From: Myxococcota bacterium
GTDB lineage: Bacteria; Myxococcota_A; UBA9160; PR03
DNA: 16,938 nucleotides
Reading direction: 5' to 3'
Assembly (NCBI GenBank): GCA_030066475.1
Contig: JASJBO010000193.1
Coordinates: 1 to 16,938, forward strand
In this document: in pieces, positions 10,610-16,938 of the stretch
Numbering within the stretch: position 1 is the first letter of the stretch
Layout of the letters: each line of letters starts with the position of its first letter
Notes under the pieces: generated by a model
Told to the model about the DNA's origin: nothing
The model's input: the letters and a program-made list of their open reading frames with translations, nothing else
Databases searched by the model: none
Program-made: the position numbers and the translations under genes

Positions 10610-10753
10610 ACTCGGCGCGGACCGGGAAGACGCCAGCGCCGCAGCGACTCCAGCCGGCGCCGCTCGACCGGGAACCCAGGGGTCTACGCCGCAGCAGCCC
10701 GCCTCGGTCGAGTACTCCGTTCATCCTCCGGGGGCGAATCCGCAGCGGGGCCG
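10610..10753. other. Convergent intergenic gap with no clear terminator
   Basis: The 144 bp separate the stop codons of the GST gene (plus) and the exporter gene (minus). I see no strong hairpin with a T-tract on either strand and no convincing small ORF. Confidence 0.5.
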
Positions 10754-12001
10754 TCACGAGAGTCCCGAGATCCACGGGCTCAGGAGTGAGAGTGCGCCGA
10801 CGCTGACCGCACCCACGGTCAGCGCTGCGGACAGCCCGACCGCGAGCGGGCGCAATCCGAGCGCCTTCAGTCGCCCGAGGTCGGTGCCGAGGCCGACCGC
10901 GGCCATCGCGAGCGTGACGCACCATGCGGACGCGTTGGAGCCCAGCTCGATCAGCCCGGTCCATTGGGTAGGGGCGAGCAGGCCCGCGAACGGGGCCTCC
11001 CCGAGGTCGCCGATCGTGCGCAGCAGCGCGAGCCCGAGGAAGCCGAACACGAAGAAGGGCATTGCCTGGCGCAGCCGCAGCCTCGCGGGCGAGACGGTGG
11101 TGGCACCCTGCCGGTGGTACAGGAAGGCGACGCCGGGAATCACCGCGACCATGAACAGGTTGCGCAGCAGCTTGGTCACCATCGCCGTGTCCAGGACCTG
11201 GCCGGCCTCGTATTGCTGGGCGAAGAGCAGGCCGGCGCCCGCCACCTGCGCCGTGTCGTGGATCGCGGTGCCCAGGAAGATGCCGCTCAGCTGCAGCTGC
11301 TCGCCGAACAAGACGCCCGCCAGGAACGGATAGGTGACGAGGGCGGTCAACCCGAAGAGGGTCACGCAGCCGACCGCGTAGCTCACCTCGTCTTCCTCGG
11401 CCTGGATCAGCGGGGCCGTCGCGATGATCGCGCTGTTGCCGCAGATCGCGGTGCCAACCGCGACGAGCGTCCCCAGGCGCGGCGGCAGCTCGAGCCAGCG
11501 GTTCACGAGCGTCACCCCGACCAGCGCCGTCGCGATCGACGCGATGACGATCGGCAGCGCGACCAGGCCGATCGACCCGACGGCGGCGAGGCTGAGCCTC
11601 AGCCCGAGGAGCGCGATGCCGATGCGCAGGATCTGCTGCAGACAGAGGCGCAATCCGGGCTGGTAGGCCGTCGGCAGTCCGACCGCATTGCGAATCGCGA
11701 GCCCAAGCAGGATGGCGATGAGGATCGGGCTCAGGGGTGTCCGTGCGAAGCCCATCAGCGTCACGCCGACGTACTCCGCGAGGGCGCGGCCGATCAACGC
11801 CAGGAGCGCGGCGATCGCCACACCGGGCAGGACCTGCGCCGCCGCCTCGAAGAACGCCTGTGCCCCGCGCTGCCAGGGTGCGGCCCGCGGCTCGCCGAGC
11901 GGGTCGACCCACTCCGGGAGCCCCTCCATCGATCCCGCGAACTCGAAGAGCTCCGGGTTCTCGTAGGGGTTGCCGGACCTCTTGTCCGGCGGGCTGGGCA
12001 C
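10754..12001 (-). CDS. YeiH/UPF0324 family putative sulfate/sulfite exporter
   Basis: A 415-residue integral membrane protein, read from a GTG at 12001, with about ten hydrophobic segments beginning near residue 55. It carries the UPF0324 (COG2855, PSE family) landmarks: GTAICGNSAIIATAPLIQAE followed by EVSYAVGCVTLFG, and IFLGTAIHDTAQVAGAG. Family members are putative exporters of sulfate or sulfite and occur in sulfonate degradation loci (TauZ/CuyZ type). The stretch before the first membrane segment (NPYENPELFEFAGS and onward) looks coding by amino-acid content, which favours the GTG over an ATG at 11929 that would give 391 residues. The ribosome site is weak. It is divergent from a class III aminotransferase, which supports export of an anion from an amino-sulfonate. 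The family call is firm; the substrate is inferred. Confidence 0.88.
   Translation of the reverse strand: MPSPPDKRSGNPYENPELFEFAGSMEGLPEWVDPLGEPRAAPWQRGAQAFFEAAAQVLPGVAIAALLALIGRALAEYVGVTLMGFARTPLSPILIAILLGLAIRNAVGLPTAYQPGLRLCLQQILRIGIALLGLRLSLAAVGSIGLVALPIVIASIATALVGVTLVNRWLELPPRLGTLVAVGTAICGNSAIIATAPLIQAEEDEVSYAVGCVTLFGLTALVTYPFLAGVLFGEQLQLSGIFLGTAIHDTAQVAGAGLLFAQQYEAGQVLDTAMVTKLLRNLFMVAVIPGVAFLYHRQGATTVSPARLRLRQAMPFFVFGFLGLALLRTIGDLGEAPFAGLLAPTQWTGLIELGSNASAWCVTLAMAAVGLGTDLGRLKALGLRPLAVGLSAALTVGAVSVGALSLLSPWISGLS
11972..11990 (-). repeat. Perfect 7-bp inverted repeat (hairpin) at the 5' end of the exporter gene
   Basis: GCCGGAC, five bases, GTCCGGC: a perfect stem with a short loop, about 10 nt after the GTG start and 14 nt after the stop of the small upstream reading frame. 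There is no T-tract. In mRNA it could affect translation initiation, or it may be coincidental in GC-rich DNA. Confidence 0.4.
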
Positions 12002-12003
12002 GA

Positions 12004-12138
12004 TCAGCCTGCGCTCGGAGCTGCCGAGACGCGGAGGTCCAGCCGAGGACGACGCTCGATGCGATCGATCAACCGGGACCCCCAGGAGACGATTCCCTGA
12101 CCGAGGAAGATGTTGAGAGCGGTCGAGACGGCTGTCAA
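12004..12138 (-). CDS. Possible short reading frame or gene remnant upstream of the exporter
   Basis: A 44-residue frame ending at a TGA only 2 nt before the exporter's GTG. Its translation (TALNIFLGQGIVSWGSRL, then an arginine-rich IDRIERRPRL) looks more protein-like, and its third positions are more GC-rich, than the competing frame through the same bases. The only nearby start is a weak TTG, with no ribosome site, and a TTGACA that might be a -35 box overlaps it. It could be a leader peptide, the 3' remnant of a lost gene, or chance. I do not recognise it. Confidence 0.22.
   Translation of the reverse strand: MTAVSTALNIFLGQGIVSWGSRLIDRIERRPRLDLRVSAAPSAG
12110..12138 (-). promoter_or_regulatory. 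Candidate sigma-70 promoter for the exporter
   Basis: On the minus strand a perfect TTGACA (12138-12133) is followed, after 17 nt, by CAACAT (12115-12110), which matches the -10 box at its A2, A5 and T6 positions. Transcription would start near 12103, about 100 nt before the GTG. The region also carries the questionable small reading frame, so the two interpretations conflict. Confidence 0.35.
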
Positions 12139-12165
12139 CCACGCGGCGCCGCGCTCGGCCGGGCA

Positions 12166-12187
12166 ACTCCATGTGCAGAGATGGAGT
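12166..12187. promoter_or_regulatory. Inverted repeat upstream of the aminotransferase, candidate operator
   Basis: ACTCCAT, an 8-nt spacer and ATGGAGT form a perfect 7-bp inverted repeat ending 28 nt before the aminotransferase ATG. A -10-like TATCCT begins at 12187, so a protein bound here would overlap a likely promoter. No regulator gene is next to it. Confidence 0.4.
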
Positions 12188-12215
12188 ATCCTGAGTAGAG
12201 CTCGCGGAGCCCGCC

Positions 12216-13556
12216 ATGTCCTCCGAATCAGGCATCGCAAAGCTCGACCTCGAGAGCCTCTGGCATCCACTCACGCAGCATCGCGGCCTCGAGGCGCGCA
12301 TGCCCCGTGAGATCGTGTCCGGCGACGGCGTCTTTCTCACCGACGCACAGGGCCGCCGCGTGCTCGATGGAGTCTCGGGGCTCTGGTGCGTCAACGTGGG
12401 CTACGGCCGCGAGGAGTTGGCGGACGTGGCGCGCGAGCAGATGGCGAAGCTCGCGTATCTGCCCGCCACCTTCGTTCACGCGCCCGCGGCGCGGCTCGCC
12501 GGCAAGCTACTCGACATGCTCGGCTACGCCGGCAAGGTCTACTTCACGAGCAGCGGCTCGGAAGCCAACGAGGTGGCGTTCAAGGTCGCGCGCCAGTACC
12601 AGGCGCAGATCGGATCACCCGGCCGCCACAAGATCATCGCGCGCCACCGCGCCTATCACGGCAACACGCTGGGCGCCCTCTCGGCCACCGGTCAGGAGGA
12701 GCGCAAGGCCGGCTATGGCCCGCTGGCGCCGGGCTTCCTTCATGTCGACGCACCGGACCTCTATCGATCCGATGGCGACGCCGCCGCCCAGCTCGAAGAG
12801 GCGGTCGAGCGCGAAGGCGCGGAAACCGTCGCCGCGTTCATCATGGAGCCGATCATCGCGGGCGGCGGCGTGCTCGTGCCGCCCGACGACTACCTGGAGC
12901 GCGTGCGCGGGATCTGCGACCGTCACGGCGTGCTGCTGATCGTCGACGAGGTGGTCACCGCGCTCGGTCGACTCGGGGCTCCGTTCGCACACCAGCTCTA
13001 CGGCGTCGAGCCCGACCTCCTCACGCTCGGCAAGGGCCTCGCGAGCGGCTACCAGCCGCTTGCCGCGATGGTGGCCAAGCAGCACGTCTTCGAGGCGTTC
13101 GAAGGCGAGCTCGACGAGCTGCGCCATCTGCGACACATCAACACCTATGGCGGACATCCGGTCGCGACGGCGGTCGGGCTGCGAAACATCGAGATCATGG
13201 AGCGCGAGGACCTCTTCGAGCGCGCCACGAAGGCGGGCGACGCGCTGCTGGGAAGGCTGCGCCGCCTCGAAGACCACCCGAACGTGGGCGATGTCCGCGG
13301 ACGCGGGCTCCTGCTCGGCATCGAGCTGGTCGAGGAGAAGGCAGAGAAGAGGCCGCTCGGCGCCGCGAGCGTCGCACGGGTCGTCGGGCGCTGCGCAGAC
13401 GACGGGGTCATCATCGGCAAGACCACCAACACGACACGGGGCCATGGCAACGTATTGATCCTCGCGCCGCCGCTGGTGCTCGGGGAGGACGAGTCGGAGC
13501 TGCTCGCCGCGACGGTCGAGCGCGCCATTCGCGAGGAGCTCCCCGCTTCACCGTGA
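12216..13556 (+). CDS. Class III PLP aminotransferase, taurine:pyruvate aminotransferase-like
   Basis: A 446-residue cytoplasmic omega-aminotransferase. The start ATG has GGAG 6 nt upstream. LWHPLTQ near the N-terminus, LDGVSGLWCVNVGYG, TSSGSEANEVAFKVARQY (phosphate-cup region), YHGNTLGALSATGQ, Asp244 in LLIVDEVV and Lys273 in TLGKGLASGYQPL, the predicted Schiff-base lysine, place it in PLP fold type I, class III. The stretch RAYHGNTLGALSATGQ with GPLAPGFLHV resembles taurine:pyruvate aminotransferases, which give sulfoacetaldehyde and alanine. The divergent UPF0324 exporter fits that role. Other omega-amino donors (beta-alanine, putrescine-like amines) remain possible. No sulfoacetaldehyde acetyltransferase or taurine transporter is in the window. 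Its third positions are visibly less GC-rich than those of the acetoacetyl-CoA synthetase. Confidence 0.92.
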   Translation: MSSESGIAKLDLESLWHPLTQHRGLEARMPREIVSGDGVFLTDAQGRRVLDGVSGLWCVNVGYGREELADVAREQMAKLAYLPATFVHAPAARLAGKLLDMLGYAGKVYFTSSGSEANEVAFKVARQYQAQIGSPGRHKIIARHRAYHGNTLGALSATGQEERKAGYGPLAPGFLHVDAPDLYRSDGDAAAQLEEAVEREGAETVAAFIMEPIIAGGGVLVPPDDYLERVRGICDRHGVLLIVDEVVTALGRLGAPFAHQLYGVEPDLLTLGKGLASGYQPLAAMVAKQHVFEAFEGELDELRHLRHINTYGGHPVATAVGLRNIEIMEREDLFERATKAGDALLGRLRRLEDHPNVGDVRGRGLLLGIELVEEKAEKRPLGAASVARVVGRCADDGVIIGKTTNTTRGHGNVLILAPPLVLGEDESELLAATVERAIREELPASP

Positions 13557-13669
13557 GAAGCATGGCGGTCGACGGCGAACGGAACGGCCGAGATCGCGGC
13601 CCTGATGCTCTGCACAGCCCTTTCCATCGAATCGGACCGTCGTCGGCCCCGTCGCGCGCTTCTGGACGC
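13557..13669. other. Convergent intergenic gap with a weak hairpin
   Basis: The 113 bp lie between the aminotransferase stop (plus) and the cysteine-rich protein stop (minus). GGCCG-AGATCG-CGGCC (13586-13601) can form a 5-bp stem, but no T-tract follows on either strand, so termination here is possible but unproven. Confidence 0.3.
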
Positions 13670-14257
13670 TCAGCAGCTGTCCGCCGTGAGCTCGGGCGCC
13701 GGCGCCTCGTAGCGCGTCGGCTCCCACTCGAAGCAGTTCTGTCGCAGCCAGGCGCGTAGCCGCGACGAGTCGTGCCGGCACACCAGCGGCACCTTCTCGG
13801 TCAGGCACAGCGCCACGCGCACCGGCTCGCAGCGCGTGCCTCCGAGATCGAGCGTCGCCGTGTAGCATCCACAGCGCGGGAAGCCGCCCGTCTCCACGAT
13901 CAGGTCGAAGCGATGCGACTCGCCCGGCTCGAGCTCGATCGGCCCGGGCGCCGAGATCGCGATGCTGGGACTCGCCAGCGCGTCGCCGCTGCAGCAATCC
14001 ATCCAGGGCGAGACCGACGCCTCGAACGTGATCTTGCACTTCGAGTCGTTCACGACCTCGTAGGAGACCACGCGCCGTTCGCCGTCCACGGCGTGGATCA
14101 GGATGTCGCCGCGGCACGACGCCGCCGGGTCGCGGCCCAGCTCGCTCAGCGAGTCGAGGATTCGGGCGCTGCCGTGCAGCACCCGGCTCGTAGCCTCCGC
14201 CAGGACGCCGCAGCGGCACGGGGTGCGGTGGCACTTGGAACAGGCTTTTCGATGCAT
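13670..14257 (-). CDS. Cysteine-rich protein of unknown function with a beta-sandwich-like domain
   Basis: A 195-residue protein starting at an ATG preceded by AGAGAGGTGA. I do not recognise the family. It has 15 cysteines; the first four form C6-x2-C9-x4-C14-x-C16 in CSKCHRTPCRCG, which could bind zinc or another metal. Residues about 65-165 alternate strands and contain LEPGESHRFDLIV followed by a cysteine-rich CGCYTATLDLGG turn, the pattern of Ig-like/NEW3-type beta-sandwich domains. There is no signal peptide or membrane segment. It is last in a three-gene operon, 23 bp after the gene for another predicted beta-sandwich protein with a similar LRPGERRMLDL motif. The function is unknown; a metal-stabilised structural or adaptor protein is a guess. 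Confidence 0.82.
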   Translation of the reverse strand: MHRKACSKCHRTPCRCGVLAEATSRVLHGSARILDSLSELGRDPAASCRGDILIHAVDGERRVVSYEVVNDSKCKITFEASVSPWMDCCSGDALASPSIAISAPGPIELEPGESHRFDLIVETGGFPRCGCYTATLDLGGTRCEPVRVALCLTEKVPLVCRHDSSRLRAWLRQNCFEWEPTRYEAPAPELTADSC

Positions 14258-14280
14258 GAGGTCACCTCTCTGGGGCGGGC

Positions 14281-15054
14281 TCAGGACTCTTCGGACTCGT
14301 CCGGGCCCTTCATGTGGGAGACGATGTCGACGCGCAGCCCCCGGCCCGCGATCGAGAGCACGGCCCGGTGGTTGCCGCGCGGGGTCGCCGCGATGCGCAG
14401 GGTGAGGTCGAGCATGCGACGCTCGCCCGGCCGCAGCGTGCAGGGCGCCTGCTCGATGCGCGCGCCCAGCGTCGGGTCCGAGCCGGTGCTGCGCATCGTG
14501 GCGGCCACCACCGTATCGACCAGGCGCTGGGCGGTGGGCTCGGCTTCCGCACCGCCGGCGGCCGCCAGCGCGTCGCGCATCACGATGCAGGCGCGGTTGC
14601 GCGGCTCGATCAGGGCAGCCGCCGGCTGCTCGATCACGACGTCCACGTTGCCGCGGTTCTCGACGAGCACCTGGGCCTGGGCGCGGCACGCGCCGGTCAC
14701 CTCGAAGGTGAGCCGGCTCGGCACCAGGCGGAACCGGTGACGCTGCGGCACGACCAGCTGGACGGGCGTCCGCACGCCCTCCAGCTCGAGCTCGCCCTGG
14801 TACTCGCCGGGCGGCGTGGTCGGATCGATGTCGAGCGACACGCCCACGCGTCGGTGCCGGCGGCGCGGGCGCGCGCGCGCCACGCGCGCCTGGAGCGGCT
14901 CCCCCTCCCCGGCGCGCAGCGACAGCAGCGTCACCTCCGGCCGGGCGGCCGCGCGGGGAGCCGCCGCGCGGGCCGCGGGCTCCTCCGGCAGCGGCAGCGT
15001 GCCGCGGGCGCGTCCGCCGCGGGCCAGCAGCAGCAGCGGCTCTCCGTCACGCAT
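14281..15054 (-). CDS. Uncharacterised protein with two predicted Ig-like beta-sandwich domains
   Basis: A 257-residue protein whose ATG overlaps the end of the upstream gene by 8 bp (ATGCGTGA), so translation is probably coupled. The first 65 residues are Ala/Arg-rich and probably disordered. Two similar units follow: one with TTPPGEYQGELELEG and VQLVVPQ, the other with VENRGNVDV, LRPGERRMLDL and ATPRGNHRAVLSIAG. The P-G-Y/N-x-x-x-L-x-x-x-G turn and PGE strand are typical of COG1470/NEW3-like Ig folds. There is no signal peptide, and it ends in an acidic DESEES tail. I cannot assign a function; such domains usually mediate binding or scaffolding. Confidence 0.82.
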   Translation of the reverse strand: MRDGEPLLLLARGGRARGTLPLPEEPAARAAAPRAAARPEVTLLSLRAGEGEPLQARVARARPRRRHRRVGVSLDIDPTTPPGEYQGELELEGVRTPVQLVVPQRHRFRLVPSRLTFEVTGACRAQAQVLVENRGNVDVVIEQPAAALIEPRNRACIVMRDALAAAGGAEAEPTAQRLVDTVVAATMRSTGSDPTLGARIEQAPCTLRPGERRMLDLTLRIAATPRGNHRAVLSIAGRGLRVDIVSHMKGPDESEES

Positions 15055-15535
15055 CGCCGTCCTCCGGGCACTCGTTGCTCTCGGAGACGAACTCGGACTC
15101 GCCCATCAACGTGAAGCTCCAGATCTCCGATCCGAGCAGGTTGAAGGCCAGCTTGTAGCGGTGCGGCATCCCGACCTTGACGATCGGGATCTCCTTCCAG
15201 AGCAGGTTCAGGAAGACCGGCGCGAGCTCCTTGATGGCGGCCACCAGATCGCCGCTCGCGCCGATCTGTGCCTTGATGTCGTCGAGGCCGAGATCCGCGT
15301 CGAGCTTGGCGTCGGCCTTGATCTCCCCGACGTCGAGGTCGAGGTCGGCCTTCACGTCGGCGTTGGCCCGGATCTCGCCCAGGTTCAGGTCGAGCTTGGT
15401 ATCCGCGTTGAGCTGGGCACCCAGCTGCGCGTTGACGTCGTCGAGCCCGACGTCGATCCCGATGTTGTCGAGCCCGTTGAGGTTCAACGTCGCTTCGATG
15501 TCGTCCAGCGAGAGGTCCACGTCCTTTCCGGACAT
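15047..15535 (-). CDS. Acidic protein of unknown function with internal Asp/Leu repeats
   Basis: A 162-residue protein with a good AAGGAG ribosome site before its ATG; it is first in a three-gene operon. Residues 5-90 are strongly acidic, with alternating Asp and aliphatic residues (LDLNLGEIRA, LDLDVGEIKA, ADLGLDDIKA), in at least three related units of 15-17 residues. This alternation suggests beta-strands in a stacked or solenoid arrangement, or an amphipathic coat. From about residue 95 a different domain begins: AIKELAPVFLNLLWKEIPIV, then PHRYKLAFNLLGSEIWSFTLMGESEFVSE. It resembles conserved hypothetical proteins I have seen in Actinobacteria and Cyanobacteria, but I cannot name the family with confidence. 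There is no signal peptide. Its function is unknown. Confidence 0.85.
   Translation of the reverse strand: MSGKDVDLSLDDIEATLNLNGLDNIGIDVGLDDVNAQLGAQLNADTKLDLNLGEIRANADVKADLDLDVGEIKADAKLDADLGLDDIKAQIGASGDLVAAIKELAPVFLNLLWKEIPIVKVGMPHRYKLAFNLLGSEIWSFTLMGESEFVSESNECPEDGDA
15266..15412 (-). repeat. Tandem degenerate protein repeats (about 16 residues each) in the acidic protein
   Basis: Residues 43-57, 58-74 and 75-89 align as NAD-x-K-x-DLxL-GEI-[RK]A variants. The acidic alternation continues less regularly upstream, to about residue 5, as DLSLDDIEA and GLDDVNAQ. The repeats are clear in protein and diverged in DNA. Confidence 0.7.
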
Positions 15536-15773
15536 CGTGACTCCTTGCCGAGGCCAGCGCGCGACCCCGGTCTGCGTGGGGAACCAAGGGAATATCAATT
15601 GGGCGCGCCCGAGTCGAGAGACCTCGTGTCGAATCGCAGCGGTGGTGGGTCGAGCTCCCGATCCAGTTGGAGCGCCTCGAGCGATCCTGTCGGAAGGACG
15701 ACATCTCGCAGGCGCGATCGGACGTCGCCGGGCGCGCAGCGGGGCGAGATCGAGTCGTCGAGATCGCTTCGGG
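15536..15773. other. Intergenic region between the DUF192 gene and the unknown operon
   Basis: These 238 bp hold the AT-rich promoter candidate and the AAGGAG ribosome site of the downstream operon. No convincing gene is seen, and no terminator for the DUF192 unit stands out. Confidence 0.5.
15588..15601 (-). promoter_or_regulatory. AT-rich candidate promoter of the three-gene unknown operon
   Basis: The minus strand reads CAATTGATATTCCC, the only AT-rich patch in a 238-bp gap, about 55-65 nt before the ATG at 15535. GATATT could be a -10 box. The upstream -35 match is poor, so an alternative sigma factor or an activator is possible. Confidence 0.3.
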
Positions 15774-16292
15774 CTACTCTCGGAGCGCGGCGGCCAGCGC
15801 CTCGCGGGGCAGCTCGATGCGTTGCCCCGGACGCACACCCAGCGCCGCGAGCCGCCCGCCCGCGACCTCGATCGCGTAGCGCGCGGGCAGCCCGCTCGGG
15901 TACTGCGGCAGCCGCGCCTCGTACTCCCGCGGGCTCTCCTCGGTCCGGCGCGGCGGCTCGACCTTCATCTCGTGGGTCGAAATCACCCGACCCGTCGCGT
16001 CGAGGAAGGCGATGTCGATCGGGATCCGGCAGTCGCGCATCACGAAGGCGAGCGGGCGCGAGGCGCGGTAGAGGAAGATCATGCCGCCGTCGGGCGCCAG
16101 CGCGCGGCGGCCGCCCAGGCCGCGGTACTGCGTCATCGGATCGACCGCGACCTCGAGCGCGAAGGACTCCCCGCCGATCTCGACCGGGACCGTGGGCAGC
16201 GCCGGACGCGCCGTGGGCTGGGCGTGTGCGCCGGCGACGAGCCCCAGCGCGGCGATCGCGACGAGCCCGACCACCACCCGCGTCGAGCGCAT
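15774..16292 (-). CDS. Exported DUF192 family protein
   Basis: A 172-residue protein with a signal peptide of about 25 residues (VVVGLVAIAALGLVAGAHA, cleaved before QP), so periplasmic or secreted. The mature part is a complete DUF192 domain: MTQYRGLGGRRALAPDGGMIFLY, then LAFVMRDCRIPIDIAFLDATGRV, and a C-terminal GGRLAALGVRPGQRIEL. The family is widespread with no agreed biochemical role. A PRRTEESPREYEAR insertion between strands is longer than in many members. The ATG overlaps the stop of the upstream dehydrogenase as TGATG, so the two are co-translated. The family call is strong; the function is unknown. Confidence 0.93.
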   Translation of the reverse strand: MRSTRVVVGLVAIAALGLVAGAHAQPTARPALPTVPVEIGGESFALEVAVDPMTQYRGLGGRRALAPDGGMIFLYRASRPLAFVMRDCRIPIDIAFLDATGRVISTHEMKVEPPRRTEESPREYEARLPQYPSGLPARYAIEVAGGRLAALGVRPGQRIELPREALAAALRE

Positions 16293-16938
16293 CACACCAC
16301 CTCGTTGCGCAGCGGCTCGCCGCGGCGATAGCGGCCCAGGTTGTCGAGGAACAGCTCGATCACGCGCTCCTGGTTGCCGGGGTTGGTGCCCGAGGAGTGG
16401 GGTGTCACGATCACGTTCGGCATGCCCCAGAGCGGGCTCTCCGCCGGGAGCGGCTCCACCTCGAACACGTCGAGCCCGGCGCCGCCCAGCTGGCCGGAGC
16501 GGAGCGCCGCCACCAGCGCCGGCTCGTCGACGAGGCTGCCGCGGCCGACGTTGATCAGCAGCGCCCCGGGGCGCATGCGCGCCAGCGCGTCGGCGTCGAT
16601 CAGGTGATGCGTATCGTCGTTGAGCGGGAGCGCGAGCACCAGCGCGTCGGCCAGGCCCAGCAGCTCGGGCAGCCGCTCCCAGGGCCAGGTCTCGCAGGGC
16701 TCGTCGCCGGCGGGCGTGCGCCGCACCGCGACGGTGCGCATCCGCAGCGCTGCGCCCAGGCGCGCCACTTCCTGGCCGATCGGCCCCATCCCGAGCACGC
16801 CGAGCACGCGGTCCTGCAGATCGCACACGTCGCGTGGCTCCCAGCTCCGTCGCGCCTGCGCGTCGAGCCATGCGGGCAGGTCGCGCGAGAGCGCCAGCAG
16901 GTAGAGGATCACGGTCTGCGCGATCGGCACCGCCATCG
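16292..16938 (-). CDS. D-isomer-specific 2-hydroxyacid dehydrogenase (5' end beyond window)
   Basis: The C-terminal 215 or so residues of a protein that continues past the right edge, so its start is not visible. The NAD-binding domain is clear: GMGPIGQEVARLG (GxGxxG), ALVLALPLNDDTHHLI, LINVGRGSLVDE with the substrate-binding Arg, FEVEPLP with the catalytic Glu and VTPHSSG with the catalytic His. It should interconvert a 2-keto acid and its D-2-hydroxy acid (glyoxylate/hydroxypyruvate-type) with NAD(P)H. The full substrate-binding half is needed to say which. It overlaps the DUF192 start by 1 nt. Confidence 0.93.
   Translation of the reverse strand, partial: MAVPIAQTVILYLLALSRDLPAWLDAQARRSWEPRDVCDLQDRVLGVLGMGPIGQEVARLGAALRMRTVAVRRTPAGDEPCETWPWERLPELLGLADALVLALPLNDDTHHLIDADALARMRPGALLINVGRGSLVDEPALVAALRSGQLGGAGLDVFEVEPLPAESPLWGMPNVIVTPHSSGTNPGNQERVIELFLDNLGRYRRGEPLRNEVV

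Noticed and set aside
10554..10735. Minus-strand reading frame through the GST/exporter convergent gap, with a GGAGG-like site before an ATG
   Set aside because: The translation is Arg/Gly-rich without any recognisable pattern and runs antisense into the GST gene.
12002..12394. N-terminal extension of the exporter up to an ATG at 12394
   Set aside because: The extra 131 residues overlap the divergent aminotransferase coding sequence and are Arg/Ser/Pro-rich with poor codon bias.

Overview
This is a very GC-rich chromosomal window with tightly packed genes, many start/stop overlaps and strongly GC-biased third codon positions. The composition, plus a secreted protein combining thrombospondin type-3 repeats with a dockerin-like 'GIPDFN' module, suggests an uncultured member of the former Deltaproteobacteria (Myxococcota or a related phylum). 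That placement is inferred from gene style; the window has no rRNA or other taxonomic marker. I see no RNA gene, CRISPR array, insertion sequence or prophage.

Layout. (1) 89-4090, minus: a large exported protein with a signal peptide, calcium-binding repeats, six Kelch repeats and a subtilisin-like (S8) peptidase. (2) 4218-7037, minus: an operon of nitroreductase, TetR regulator and GAF-GAF-GGDEF diguanylate cyclase. (3) 7066-10609, plus, divergent from (2) across only 28 bp: quinone oxidoreductase/MDR protein, acetoacetyl-CoA synthetase and glutathione S-transferase. The 28 bp hold an imperfect palindrome whose arms are -10-like hexamers facing each gene, so the TetR protein may control both units. 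(4) 10754-13556: a YeiH/UPF0324 anion exporter (minus) and a class III aminotransferase (plus), divergent across about 215 bp. By eye this pair has lower third-position GC than its neighbours, as if acquired separately. The pairing resembles taurine dissimilation loci (taurine:pyruvate aminotransferase plus a sulfite/sulfate exporter). (5) 13670-15535, minus: an operon of three proteins I cannot name: an acidic protein with internal repeats, a predicted two-domain beta-sandwich protein, and a cysteine-rich beta-sandwich protein. This is the best candidate for an undescribed system. (6) 15774-16938, minus: a D-2-hydroxyacid dehydrogenase, cut by the window edge, coupled to an exported DUF192 protein.

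How the genes may work together: blocks 2 and 3 look like one regulatory neighbourhood linking redox or detoxification enzymes and ketone-body/acyl-CoA activation to a TetR sensor and c-di-GMP output. Block 4 looks like a small amine/sulfonate module without its own regulator or desulfonating enzyme here. Block 5 probably encodes proteins that act together, since the genes overlap or sit 23 bp apart and two share a fold pattern.
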